DNA of 64,000 nucleotides from Hyphomicrobiales bacterium. GTDB lineage: Bacteria > Pseudomonadota > Alphaproteobacteria > Rhizobiales > Rhizobiaceae. The translations under genes and the position numbers were made by a program. Position 1 is the first letter of the stretch. Each line of letters starts with the position of its first letter. Of this stretch, positions 43,562-52,378 are shown piece after piece. Under the pieces are notes generated by a model, which had not been told where the DNA came from, searched no databases, and worked only from the letters and a program-made list of their open reading frames with translations. The DNA lies in NCBI GenBank assembly GCA_900469615.1, contig UBYA01000002.1, positions 186,001-250,000 on the forward strand. Direction: 5' to 3'.

Positions 43562-44212
43562 ATGCTCGAAAGATTTCCCCTGGCCGGCACGGGCCCTTCG
43601 CTGGCGTATGAACATGCGGACGCGGAAACACTCGGCGAGCTGCGCGATGACGCTTGCTCGTGCACGCGCTGCGACCTTTATCGCAACGCCACTCATCTCG
43701 TGTTCGGCGAGGGGCCGGGCGCAGCCGATGTCATGCTTGTGGGCGAGCAGCCCGGAGACCGGGAAGATCTCGCCGGCCGTCCGTTCGTCGGGCCGGCGGG
43801 CCGACTGCTCGATCAATGTCTGGACGAGGCGGGCGTAGATCGGCAGCGGTGCTACGTCACCAACGCCGTCAAGCATTTCAAATACCAGCTGCGCGGCAAG
43901 AAGCGCCTTCACGCAAGGCCCAATGCCGGAGAGGTGCAGCGTTGCGCCTGGTGGCTGGGTGCGGAGCTCGACCTTCTGAAACCGAAGCTGGTCGTCGCGC
44001 TCGGCGCGACAGCGGTGTCGTCGCTGCTCGGATCGAAAATCAAAGTCATGCGCGATCGCGGCCGGATCCTGCATCCCTCGGGAAAACCCGATGTTCTGGT
44101 GACTATTCATCCCTCGGCGCTTTTGCGGATCAGGGAGGCGGACGAGAGGGAAAAGAGCAGGCTCGCCTTCATCCGGGATCTGAAGAAGATCCGGCATTTT
44201 CTGCGGCGCTGA
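43562..44212 (+). CDS. udgX: UdgX-type uracil-DNA glycosylase
   Basis: ATG 43562 gives 216 residues, close to the roughly 210 of known UdgX; ATG 43499 adds 21. Motif A is GEQPGDREDLAGRPFVGPAG. The UdgX-specific loop is present as GKKRLHARPN, whose His forms a covalent link to the abasic site after uracil excision in this family. Motif B-like IHPSALLR follows, and four Cys (CSCTRCDLY plus CYVTNAVKH and QRCAWW) fit a 4Fe-4S cluster. The product caps uracil lesions covalently, and RecA-dependent repair is needed to resolve the adduct. Confidence 0.9.
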   Translation: MLERFPLAGTGPSLAYEHADAETLGELRDDACSCTRCDLYRNATHLVFGEGPGAADVMLVGEQPGDREDLAGRPFVGPAGRLLDQCLDEAGVDRQRCYVTNAVKHFKYQLRGKKRLHARPNAGEVQRCAWWLGAELDLLKPKLVVALGATAVSSLLGSKIKVMRDRGRILHPSGKPDVLVTIHPSALLRIREADEREKSRLAFIRDLKKIRHFLRR

Positions 44213-44216
44213 CAAT

Positions 44217-44256
44217 CGTTTTACCCGCCGGTCGGGCGTTTTACCTGCCGGTCGGG
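44217..44256 (+). repeat. Tandem 20-base direct repeat before the efflux genes
   Basis: CGTTTTACCCGCCGGTCGGG (44217-44236) is followed immediately by a copy with one change (T for C at the tenth base), 44237-44256, ending 37 bases before the HlyD gene. It is two helical turns per unit. It could be a regulator site or simply a local duplication. Confidence 0.75.
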
Positions 44257-44293
44257 AAACGAACTCCGCCCGACAATAAACAAAGGTCCTGTC

Positions 44294-45439
44294 ATGGCTG
44301 ACAATCAACCCGATATCATGGAAACGAAACCGGATCGGCCCAGACGGCAGCCCAAGGACGGCGCTTCCAGCCGCATCGAGGCGCCGCCGGAACCGAAGCG
44401 ACCGTCCTTCATCCGCCGTCACCCGTTCTGGGTGCTTTTCGGCGTGGTGGCGCTGGCGGTTCTCGCCGTTGCCGCATGGTTCGTGTGGAAGATCTATTTC
44501 TATCCCTATGAATCGACGGACGATGCCTTTGTCGATGCGCGCAGCTTCTCTGTGGCCGCCAAGGTCTCCGGCTATGTGGCCGAGGTGCCGGTGACGGACA
44601 ATCAGCACGTCAAGCCTGGCGATGTCATCCTGCGCATCGACCCTCGCGATTATCAGATTGCGCTCGATCAGACGAACGGACAGGTGGAAGTCGCCAAGGC
44701 CTCCATAGAGAGTGCCGATGCGCAGATCGAAGCGGCCAATGCTTCCGTCGACGTCGCAAGAGCCCAGCAGAATTCCGCCAGCGCCGCGCTTCAATATGCC
44801 CAGCAGGAAGCCAATCGCCAGCAGCAGCTGGTCAAATCCGGATCCGGCAGCGTGCAATCGGTGCAGCAGGCAACGGCGACCCTCCAGCAGGATCAGGCCG
44901 GCCTCGCGCAAATGCAGGCGAACGTGACTTCGGCATTGAAGAACAAGGCTGTGGCCGAGGCGCAGAAATCCAGCGCGCTGGCAAGCCTCAAGCAGGCGCA
45001 GGCGCAAGCCGAAGAGGCGCAGCAAAATCTGAATTATACGACGATCATCGCTGTCCAGCCCGGTCGTATCGTTCACCTGACCGGCGCCAGGGGCCAATTC
45101 CTCGATGCGGGGCAGGCGATCGCGACCTTCGTTCCCGACGAGGTCTGGATCACCGCGAACTTCAAGGAGACGCAGCTCACCGATATGCGGCCGGATCAGC
45201 CGGTGGACGTCACGATCGACGCCTATCCGGATCATACGCTTCACGGCAAGGTGGCGTCGGTTCAGCCCGGCTCCGGCACGGCCTTCTCCCTTCTTCCGGC
45301 CGAGAATGCGACAGGCAATTACGTGAAGGTGACACAGCGGGTGCCGGTCAAGATCATCGTCGACAAGTGGCCCGCGGATGTCGCCATCGGCCCCGGCATG
45401 TCCGTCGTGCCGACGGTGACGGTGCGGCCGAGGACCTGA
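44294..45439 (+). CDS. HlyD-family periplasmic adaptor (EmrA-like)
   Basis: The 381-residue protein has one N-terminal membrane helix (FWVLFGVVALAVLAVAAWFV), the EmrA signature TDDAFVDARSFSVAAKVSGY for the lipoyl domain, a long coiled-coil hairpin rich in Gln and Ala (QQEANRQQQLVKSGSGSVQS region, about residues 120-250) and the returning beta-barrel (VWITANFKETQLTDMRPDQP). It bridges the inner-membrane pump encoded next to it and an outer-membrane channel. The pump gene starts 2 bases after its stop. Confidence 0.93.
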   Translation: MADNQPDIMETKPDRPRRQPKDGASSRIEAPPEPKRPSFIRRHPFWVLFGVVALAVLAVAAWFVWKIYFYPYESTDDAFVDARSFSVAAKVSGYVAEVPVTDNQHVKPGDVILRIDPRDYQIALDQTNGQVEVAKASIESADAQIEAANASVDVARAQQNSASAALQYAQQEANRQQQLVKSGSGSVQSVQQATATLQQDQAGLAQMQANVTSALKNKAVAEAQKSSALASLKQAQAQAEEAQQNLNYTTIIAVQPGRIVHLTGARGQFLDAGQAIATFVPDEVWITANFKETQLTDMRPDQPVDVTIDAYPDHTLHGKVASVQPGSGTAFSLLPAENATGNYVKVTQRVPVKIIVDKWPADVAIGPGMSVVPTVTVRPRT

Positions 45440-45440
45440 C

Positions 45441-47051
45441 ATGAGCGACGCAGAGGCAACGGCAGGTGGAACGGCGCCGCCTTCCACGCAAGCCACCAAT
45501 CCCTGGCTGATCGCCATCGTTGTGTCGCTGGCGACCTTCATGGAGGTGCTCGACACCACGATCGCCAATGTGGCGCTGCGCTATATTTCCGGGGGCCTTG
45601 CCGTCAGCTCCGACGAGGCCTCCTGGGTGGTTACGACCTATCTCGTCTCCAACGCGATCGTCCTGGTTGCCAGCAGCTATTTCGCGGAGCGGTTCGGGCG
45701 GCGGCGGTTCTATCTCCTCTGCCTGGCGACGTTCACCATCGCCTCCATTCTGTGCGGCCTATCCTGGAATCTCGAGGCATTGCTGGTTTTCCGCATGATC
45801 CAGGGTTTTGCCGGCGGCGGAATGGTGCCGACGTCACAGGCGATCCTGGCGGATGCGTTTCCGCCGGCAAAGCGGGGCCAGGCCTTTGCGCTCTTCGGCG
45901 TGGCCGTCGTGGTTGCGCCGGTCATCGGGCCGACATTGGGCGGCTATCTCTCCGACAATCTTTCCTGGCACTGGTGCTTTCTTATCAACGGGCCGGTCGG
46001 GGTCTTCGCCTTCGCGCTCGTCTATGCGTTGCTGAAGGAAACGCCGAAGACGAAGCAGATGCGCGAGGAATTCCGCCGCAAGGGCGTGCGCTTCGACATT
46101 GTCGGCTTCCTGCTGATTGCGACCTTTCTCGGCTCGCTGGAGCTGACGCTCGATCGCGGCCAGACCGACGACTGGTTCGGCTCCAGCTTCATCATCATGA
46201 TAACGGCCATCTGCGTGCTTTCGTTTCTGCTGGCCATTCCCTGGGTGCTCACGAAAGCCAATCCGATCATCGATGGCCGGCTGCTGGGCACCCGGCAATT
46301 CGGCTCCTGTTTCATCGTCATGATGGCAATCGGCGCGATTCTGATCGCAACCACGCAGTTCATTCCGCAAGTGGTGCAGCAGAATTACGGATATACCGCG
46401 ACATGGGCCGGTCTGGCGCTATCGCCGGGTGGCTTGGTAACAATGGTCATGATGTTCGTCGCAGGGCGCATCAGCTCCCTGGTTCAGCCGAAATATCTGA
46501 TCGCCATCGGTTCCGCGGTCATCGCCATGTCGATGTGGCAATTGACGGAGCTCTATCCCGGGCTGAATTTCGGCTTTTTCGTCTGGTCGCGCCTCTATAT
46601 CGGGCTGGGCCTGCCGCTGATCTTCATCCCGATCACGTCCGCTTCCTATTACGGCCTGAAGCCGGAGCAGACCAATCAGGCTTCCGCAATGATCAATGCC
46701 GCCCGCAATATTGGCGGTTCGATCGGCGTGTGCATCGCCTCCAATGTCCTGGCGCATCGCGAGCAATGGCACCAGAGCCGGCTGGTGGAGCATGTCACGC
46801 CGTCCTCACCCGCCTATCACGAGACGCTGCAGACCATGACGCGCTATTTTGCCGAGAGGGGAGCGACGACGCCGGATGCGCAGGCGCAGGCAACAGCCTG
46901 GATCGGCCAGCAGGTGCAGACCCAGGCGAGCTATCTGGCCTATATCGATGTGTTCCATGTGCTGATGCTGATCGTGCTCTGCGCCATTCCGCTGGCACTG
47001 ATCCTCAGCAATGTGGATCTCAAGGAGAGCGGCGGTGGCGGGGCGCATTGA
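45441..47051 (+). CDS. DHA2-family MFS drug efflux pump (EmrB-like)
   Basis: The 536 residues have about 14 transmembrane helices, the DHA2 signature FMEVLDTTIANVALRYISGG in helix 1, motif A in YFAERFGRRRFYL and the motif C-like GVAVVVAPVIGPTLGGYLS. It exports hydrophobic drugs by proton antiport with the EmrA-like adaptor encoded 2 bases upstream. No regulator gene is adjacent, but a tandem repeat precedes the operon. Confidence 0.94.
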   Translation: MSDAEATAGGTAPPSTQATNPWLIAIVVSLATFMEVLDTTIANVALRYISGGLAVSSDEASWVVTTYLVSNAIVLVASSYFAERFGRRRFYLLCLATFTIASILCGLSWNLEALLVFRMIQGFAGGGMVPTSQAILADAFPPAKRGQAFALFGVAVVVAPVIGPTLGGYLSDNLSWHWCFLINGPVGVFAFALVYALLKETPKTKQMREEFRRKGVRFDIVGFLLIATFLGSLELTLDRGQTDDWFGSSFIIMITAICVLSFLLAIPWVLTKANPIIDGRLLGTRQFGSCFIVMMAIGAILIATTQFIPQVVQQNYGYTATWAGLALSPGGLVTMVMMFVAGRISSLVQPKYLIAIGSAVIAMSMWQLTELYPGLNFGFFVWSRLYIGLGLPLIFIPITSASYYGLKPEQTNQASAMINAARNIGGSIGVCIASNVLAHREQWHQSRLVEHVTPSSPAYHETLQTMTRYFAERGATTPDAQAQATAWIGQQVQTQASYLAYIDVFHVLMLIVLCAIPLALILSNVDLKESGGGGAH

Positions 47052-47196
47052 GAGCGGAAGGCCGGCCTCGTGCGTTCGGCAGACGTAGCGCGTCCGCCAC
47101 CTCGGGCTTGTCATGGCGAACCTCGCCTGCCTCGCTTTCCGCATCCATCCGGTCGAGTTGCCTTGCGGGCGAGGCGGGTGCCGCGGCTTGCCCGGC

Positions 47197-47221
47197 GGAA
47201 CCAAGCGAGGCGCAGGCCGTT
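47197..47221 (+). promoter_or_regulatory. EcfG-type promoter for the first ku gene
   Basis: GGAAC (47197-47201), 16 bases, CGTT (47218-47221), an exact consensus 27 bases before the ATG at 47249. Confidence 0.75.
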
Positions 47222-47248
47222 TCCTTTCGGGTATCGGAGGGAAATCTC

Positions 47249-48055
47249 ATGGCGCCGCGCTCATTCTGGAAAGGCTACCTCAAGCTCTCGCTCGTCACTT
47301 GCCCGGTCGCCATGGCGCCTGCGACGAGCGATAACGAAAAGGTTCGTTTCCATACGCTCAATGGCAGGACCGGCAATCGCGTCGTCAGCCAGTATGTGGA
47401 TTCGATCACCGGCAAAGCGGTGGACGAGGACGACGAGGTCAAGGGATACGCGCGCGGCGAGGATGACTATGTCATGCTTGAGGACGAGGAGCTCGACGCG
47501 GTCGCCCTGGAAAGCACGCGGACGATCGATATCGAGATGTTCGTGCCGCGCGACAGCATCGAGTGGATATGGTTCGATACGCCGCATTACCTGACGCCGG
47601 ACGACCCCGTCGGCGAGGAGGCTTATTGCGTCATCCGCGACGCGATGGCTGCAAGCCGCATGGTCGGCATCGCGCGGCTGGTGATGTATCGCCGCGAACG
47701 CGCCGTCATGCTGGAACCTCGCGACAAGGGTATCGTGCTCTGGACATTGCGTTTTGGCGATGAGGTCCGCGACGAACAGGACTATTTCGAGGATATCGGC
47801 TCGAAACCGGTGGACACCAAGCTGATGAGACTGGTCGAAGCTCTGATAGAGGAGCGAACGAAGCCGTGGGAGCCCGGCATGGTCTCGGACCCGGTTCAGG
47901 AAAAGCTGCTCGATATCATCGCCTCCAAGAAAAAGGGACGCAAGCGCCCCGCAAAGGCGAAGGCGGAGGAAGACGCTGCGCCGGGCAATGTCATCAGCAT
48001 CATGGATGCGCTTCGAAAGAGCCTTTCGCAGGAAAAGGGCGCGAAGAAACGATAG
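47249..48055 (+). CDS. ku: Ku protein (non-homologous end joining), copy 1
   Basis: ATG 47249, preceded by GGAGGGAAATCTC, gives 268 residues; the much longer open frame upstream is a shadow of the efflux gene. The Ku core is clear: RSFWKGYLKLSLVTCPVAMA, VRFHTLNGRTGNRVVSQYVD, DDEVKGYARGEDDYVMLEDE, FDTPHYLTPDD and MRLVEALIEERTKPWEPGMV. The tail is Lys-rich (KKKGRKRPAKAKAEED). Ku rings bind DNA ends and recruit LigD. It is convergent with ligD, 40 bases away. Confidence 0.95.
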   Translation: MAPRSFWKGYLKLSLVTCPVAMAPATSDNEKVRFHTLNGRTGNRVVSQYVDSITGKAVDEDDEVKGYARGEDDYVMLEDEELDAVALESTRTIDIEMFVPRDSIEWIWFDTPHYLTPDDPVGEEAYCVIRDAMAASRMVGIARLVMYRRERAVMLEPRDKGIVLWTLRFGDEVRDEQDYFEDIGSKPVDTKLMRLVEALIEERTKPWEPGMVSDPVQEKLLDIIASKKKGRKRPAKAKAEEDAAPGNVISIMDALRKSLSQEKGAKKR

Positions 48056-48095
48056 CGTGTCTCAGGGTCTTTCCGTTCCGAGCCAGCCTTCCCCG

Positions 48096-50672
48096 TTAGG
48101 AGCCGCGCTTGCGCCTTCCCTGCGATTGGCGCAGCGGTTCTGAGGCTGCCTTGAACTCGGCCCAGGGGTCGGAGCGAAGCGCGGCAAGGCGTGTCGCTGC
48201 ATTGAGAACGGTAAAATAGTCCGGGCCGATGGCAGGGCTCAATTCCTCCCATGAAAGCGGCATGGAGACGGCCGCTCCCGGACGCGCACGGGTGGAATAG
48301 GGTGCGACCGCCGTCGATCCGCGTTGGTTTCTGAGGTAATCGACGAGAATCCTGCCGTGACGTTTCGATTTCGTGATGGTCGAGACATAGCGGTCCGGAC
48401 TGTCGGCAGCCATGGCGTCGGCGATGCCTTTGGTGAACGCTTTGACGGCAGGCCACTCGGCCTCGGCGAGGAGGGGACAGACGATGTGCAACCCCTTGCC
48501 GCCGGATGTCTTGACGAAGGGGATCAGACCGGCCTGTTTCAAGCGTTCTCCGGTCTCTTCGGCGGCGGCGATGACGTCGGTCCAGGCAACGCCCGGCCCC
48601 GGATCCAGGTCCATGATGATCATATCCGGCTTTTCCCAGTTGCCGACCATCGATCCCCAGGGGTGAATTTCGAGGACCGCCGCCTGCACGAGGCCGATCA
48701 GCCCGTTCAGGTCTTGAATGCTCACATACGGTTCTTCGTCCTGCGGATCCTTCGCCAATGCGATGTTCCGGTTCATGCCGTTCCAGGCATGCTTTTGAAA
48801 GAAGTGCTGTCCATGAATGCCGTTGGGGCAGCGCACCAGCGCGAGTGGCCGGCCGACGACAAAGGGTCCCATGTAGCGCCATACTTCCGTGTAGTAATCC
48901 GCCAGCCCCGCTTTCGTGACGCCCTCGTCCGGCCAGTAGAGACGATCGCCATGGGTCAGGGTTACGCTGCTTCGGGCAGGCTTCCCGGCCGGAGGTTTCA
49001 TGCCGCCTTTCGGCGCTTCGCGAACGATATCGAGCGGGCTCTTGTCCTCTCGCAGGCCGCGGAAGGAGGCATGACGCAGGTGGCCGTCGGCCGTCCAGGC
49101 GCGGAATTCGACTTCCGCGACCAGTTCAGGCCGTACGAAGCGCACGCCGCGATTTTCCTCCGCCGTCAACTTCGTTGCAAAGGGACTCTGCTCCGCTTTC
49201 AGGCGGCCAAGCGTTTTGAACAGCTGTTCGGCAACCATGTGCGTGTAGCCGGTGCCGACGCGGCCGACATGTTCGAGCTTGCCGTCTTCGTAAACACCGA
49301 GAACCAGCGAACCGATCGCCTTTCGCGATGTGGTGGAGGGAACCCAGCCGCCGATAACGAATTCCTGCCGCGACGAGCATTTCGACTTGACCCAGGTCTT
49401 TCCGCGACCGGAGCGATAGGGATCGTTGGCGATCTTGGAGACGATCCCTTCCAGGCTCAGTCGGCAGGCATGCGTCAAGAGCAGATCGCCATTGGCATCG
49501 AAGTGGCTGCTGAAGCGGAGCTTCCCGGTTTCCGAAGAGATGATCGTCTGCAGCAATTCCTTGCGGCGGATCAACGGACATGCCGTGAGATCGTAGCCAT
49601 CGAGATAGAGGAGATCGAACGCGTAGAAGACGAAGCGGTCGGTGCGGCCCTCGCTGAGGTCGGCCTGAAGCGCGGAGAAGTCCGAGGCGCCGGCGGCGGG
49701 CTCGACAACCAGCTCTCCGTCGATCAGGGCCGTGCCGACAGGCAGGTCCCTGAAGGCGGCAAGAATCTCCTTGCCGAATTTCCCGGTCCAGTCGAGGCCG
49801 CTGCGGGTCAGCAGCCTGATGCGTCCGGCCTCGATGCGAACCTCGAGCCGATAGCCGTCGAACTTGATTTCGTGCAGCCAGCGCGTGCCCGTGGGCGGCT
49901 TGGACACCAATGTCGCCAGGGTGGGCTCGACGAACGCCGGCAGGGCGGCCTTTCGGGCGCCCTTCAGGGACGATGGGTCGATGGAAGGCGGATCGGGTTC
50001 CGGCGCGGTCTTGCCGGCCTTTTCCTCGGCGGCGCCGTTCTTCGTCCCGGCCTTTCGGCGATCGATCCTGCCCGTCCTTGAGGACCAGCCCGGCGCTTCG
50101 TTCTCGACCTCGCCGATGATGCGGCCCGTCTTTGCAGACTCCGGCCGCTCTTCGAGAATGTCGGCCGCGCCTTGCGGGCGAGCGGCGTCGTCTTCTCCTT
50201 TGATCAGAAGCCAGTTTTCCCGTTTCTCGCGCGGCTTTCCCGCCATGCGGATCAGGTGCCAGCGTCCGCCCAGCTTCTTTCCGTGAAGCTCGAATTCGAG
50301 ATGCCCTTTTGCCAGTCCCTTGTGAGGGTCGCCGATCGGAGTCCACGACCCCCTATCCCAGACGATGACGGTTCCGCCGCCATATTCACCCTTCGGGATC
50401 GTGCCTTCGAAATCGCCGTATTCCAGGGGATGATCCTCGGTTTGAACCGCGAGCCGCTTTTCGCCGGGCACGAGGCTCGGCCCCTTGGTCACGGCCCAGC
50501 TCTTCAACACGCCATCCAGTTCGAGGCGGAAATCATAGTGGAGCCGGCGCGCATCATGCTTCTGGATGACGTAGCTGTTGCCGGCGGAAGCCGCTTTCTT
50601 CCTGCCCGCGCGACCCTTCGGCTCGGACGTCCTGGTGAAATCGCGTTTACGATTGTAGGTCTCGAGTCCCAT
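48096..50672 (-). CDS. ligD: Multifunctional DNA ligase LigD
   Basis: The 858 residues carry three modules in the order phosphoesterase, ligase, polymerase (the Pseudomonas order). The 3'-phosphoesterase includes YVIQKHDARRLHYDFRLELD and HPLEYGDFEGTIPKGEYGGG. The ATP-dependent ligase has its nucleophile Lys in LHEIKFDGYRLEV and IDGELVVEPA. The C-terminal AEP-type polymerase has LTHGDRLYWPDEGVTKAGLA and the metal-binding DLDPGPGVAW. LigD processes, fills and seals broken ends held by Ku. It begins 2 bases after the stop of the second ku gene, so the two form an operon. Confidence 0.96.
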   Translation of the reverse strand: MGLETYNRKRDFTRTSEPKGRAGRKKAASAGNSYVIQKHDARRLHYDFRLELDGVLKSWAVTKGPSLVPGEKRLAVQTEDHPLEYGDFEGTIPKGEYGGGTVIVWDRGSWTPIGDPHKGLAKGHLEFELHGKKLGGRWHLIRMAGKPREKRENWLLIKGEDDAARPQGAADILEERPESAKTGRIIGEVENEAPGWSSRTGRIDRRKAGTKNGAAEEKAGKTAPEPDPPSIDPSSLKGARKAALPAFVEPTLATLVSKPPTGTRWLHEIKFDGYRLEVRIEAGRIRLLTRSGLDWTGKFGKEILAAFRDLPVGTALIDGELVVEPAAGASDFSALQADLSEGRTDRFVFYAFDLLYLDGYDLTACPLIRRKELLQTIISSETGKLRFSSHFDANGDLLLTHACRLSLEGIVSKIANDPYRSGRGKTWVKSKCSSRQEFVIGGWVPSTTSRKAIGSLVLGVYEDGKLEHVGRVGTGYTHMVAEQLFKTLGRLKAEQSPFATKLTAEENRGVRFVRPELVAEVEFRAWTADGHLRHASFRGLREDKSPLDIVREAPKGGMKPPAGKPARSSVTLTHGDRLYWPDEGVTKAGLADYYTEVWRYMGPFVVGRPLALVRCPNGIHGQHFFQKHAWNGMNRNIALAKDPQDEEPYVSIQDLNGLIGLVQAAVLEIHPWGSMVGNWEKPDMIIMDLDPGPGVAWTDVIAAAEETGERLKQAGLIPFVKTSGGKGLHIVCPLLAEAEWPAVKAFTKGIADAMAADSPDRYVSTITKSKRHGRILVDYLRNQRGSTAVAPYSTRARPGAAVSMPLSWEELSPAIGPDYFTVLNAATRLAALRSDPWAEFKAASEPLRQSQGRRKRGS

Positions 50673-50674
50673 TG

Positions 50675-51562
50675 TCAGCCTGCCTTGCGTTGCGGCCGCG
50701 ACGTAGACGATGTCCTTGATTTCGCTGCCTTGCGAGGTGCCGAGCCGGCATTTTTCGCCGAGGGCTTCGAACTTGCCTTGCCGCTGCCGCCAACACCCGC
50801 GCTCTGCCGCAGAGCCTCCATGAGATCGGTGACTTTGGCAACCTTGGCGGGTTTGCGGTGCGGGATGGCCCTGCCTTCGATCTTGGCTTTGACAAGGTCT
50901 GCTAGGGCCGCTTCATAACGGTCGTCGAATTCGCTGGCGTCGAAGATGCCTTTTTTCGTGTCGATGATGTGCCTGGCGAGATCGAGCATCTCGCCTTTGA
51001 TCCTTATGTCGGGCACGCCCTCGAAAGCGTCCCTGGCCGGCCGAACCTCGTAGTCGAAGTTCAGGGTGGTTGCGATCAGTCCCTTGTCATGGGGACGGAT
51101 CATGAGCGTCCGCAGGCGGCGAAACAGGACGGTCTGCGCAATCGCGGCTACCTTTTTCCTGCGCATGCCTTCGCGGATCAAGGCGAAGGCCTCCTCGCCG
51201 GCCGGGGCGGAGGGGGTAAGGTAATAGGGTCGGTCGAAATAGACGTCATCGACATCCGAACATGCCAGGAAGGCCGTTATCTGCAAAACCTTGTCGCTTT
51301 CCGGCACGGCGGCGGCGATTTCCTCCGGCTTCAGCGTGACGTACTCGTCCTTGTTGAGTTCATAGCCCTTGACCTGATCTTCGCGCGGAACCGGCTTTCC
51401 GGTCCCGCTATCGATGAATTCGCGCCTGACGCGATTGCCCGTTTCCCGGTTCAGCGTATGAAAGGAAATCCTCTCCGAGGTGGAGACGGCCGTATAGAGC
51501 GCGACAGCGCAGCTCACTTCTCCGAATTTCAGATATCCTTTCCATTGGGCGCGCGGGCTCAT
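50675..51562 (-). CDS. ku: Ku protein, copy 2 (operon with ligD)
   Basis: ATG 51562 gives 295 residues beginning MSPRAQWKGYLKFGEVSCAV. Core motifs are ERISFHTLNRETGNRVRREF, DQVKGYELNKDEYVTLKPEE, YFDRPYYLTPSAPAGEEAFA and LDLARHIIDTKKGIFDASEF. The C-terminus is a Ser/Lys/Arg-rich tail of about 45 residues that is longer than in copy 1 and may bind DNA. The two Ku copies are clearly diverged, which suggests that they work as a heterodimer or under different conditions. The EcfG-type promoter lies 31 bases upstream. Confidence 0.95.
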   Translation of the reverse strand: MSPRAQWKGYLKFGEVSCAVALYTAVSTSERISFHTLNRETGNRVRREFIDSGTGKPVPREDQVKGYELNKDEYVTLKPEEIAAAVPESDKVLQITAFLACSDVDDVYFDRPYYLTPSAPAGEEAFALIREGMRRKKVAAIAQTVLFRRLRTLMIRPHDKGLIATTLNFDYEVRPARDAFEGVPDIRIKGEMLDLARHIIDTKKGIFDASEFDDRYEAALADLVKAKIEGRAIPHRKPAKVAKVTDLMEALRQSAGVGGSGKASSKPSAKNAGSAPRKAAKSRTSSTSRPQRKAG

Positions 51563-51592
51563 GTTCCAGCTCCAGACCGACAATGGGTGTGA

Positions 51593-51617
51593 AACGGCAA
51601 CCGAGGGTCATTGTTCC
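51593..51617 (-). promoter_or_regulatory. EcfG-type promoter for the ku-ligD operon
   Basis: On the minus strand: GGAAC (51617-51613), 16 bases, CGTT (51596-51593), an exact consensus 30 bases before the ATG at 51562. Confidence 0.75.
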
Positions 51618-51697
51618 CTATGGACGCGCAAAGCTGGCTGCATATCGTGCGAGAGACGCACGGCCTTTGGCGCCCCGGGCCAAACGGGATGGCTGGA

Positions 51698-52378
51698 TCA
51701 ACCTGCCGCGATCAGCTCATCCGGCCGTTTCATGCCAAAAACATTGGCCAGATGGTTTGCCGTCCTGCGATAATGCTCCTCCAGAAGCGCCGTCGCCTTG
51801 TCGGCGTCGCGAGCGAGGGTCGCTTCGGCGAGCGCGCCGTGTTCCCCCTGGACATCCCTTCCTGCCGGGTGCGCGGCGGCGAGGAGCACCGGAATGCGGT
51901 ATCGTTCCGTTGCCGCATAGAGGCGCTCGAAGAATTCCAGGGTCCAGGGCGAGTTGCAGGCTGCCAGCAGGGCGCGATGGAACGCGTAGTGGCGCGCCTC
52001 GAGCGTCCATATATCGGCGTCCGGGCCCGTTCTGTCGACCTGAAGATTGAGCGCGTAGAGAGCCGATACGATCCCGGCAGCCCACGCGTCGTCGCCGGAC
52101 CGGATCGAAGCGCGCAGCGCATCGCTTTCAATGCGGATGCGCACGTTCACGGCGTCAAGCAGTTCGTCGAGCGACAAGGGCGCGACGCGGAACCCGCGCA
52201 GGGATTCGGCCGTCACCAGGCGCTCCGCCTGTAACCGGTTCAGCGCCTCCCGCAAGGGCGAGAAGCCCATCTCGTAGCGCTCGCTCAAGTCGGAAAGACG
52301 CAAGGGGCGTCCTGGCGGAAGCTCGCCGCGGATAATGTCGTGACGCAGGGCGTCATATGCCTTTTCGGCGAGAGTCAT
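51698..52378 (-). CDS. GntR-family (FCD) transcriptional regulator
   Basis: ATG 52378 gives 226 residues. An N-terminal winged helix (AYDALRHDIIRGELPPGRPL, then LSDLSERYEMGFSPLREALN) is followed by an all-helical FCD ligand-binding domain (VNVRIRIESDALRASIRSGD, HYAFHRALLAACNSPWTLEF with metal-binding His). FCD regulators bind small organic acids. It is divergent from the gentisate dioxygenase operon across 141 bases, where a perfect palindrome shared with the second operon suggests its binding site. Confidence 0.92.
   Translation of the reverse strand: MTLAEKAYDALRHDIIRGELPPGRPLRLSDLSERYEMGFSPLREALNRLQAERLVTAESLRGFRVAPLSLDELLDAVNVRIRIESDALRASIRSGDDAWAAGIVSALYALNLQVDRTGPDADIWTLEARHYAFHRALLAACNSPWTLEFFERLYAATERYRIPVLLAAAHPAGRDVQGEHGALAEATLARDADKATALLEEHYRRTANHLANVFGMKRPDELIAAG

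Noticed and set aside
43520..45568. 682-codon minus-strand open frame
   Set aside because: Antisense to udgX and the HlyD-type gene, which both show full catalytic or family motifs.
45752..47248. Apparent long N-terminal extension of the first Ku protein
   Set aside because: These codons overlap the efflux pump gene in another frame; Ku begins at ATG 47249 with a good ribosome site and a promoter just upstream.
48324..50081. 585-codon plus-strand open frame
   Set aside because: Antisense to ligD, without start signal or recognisable domain.
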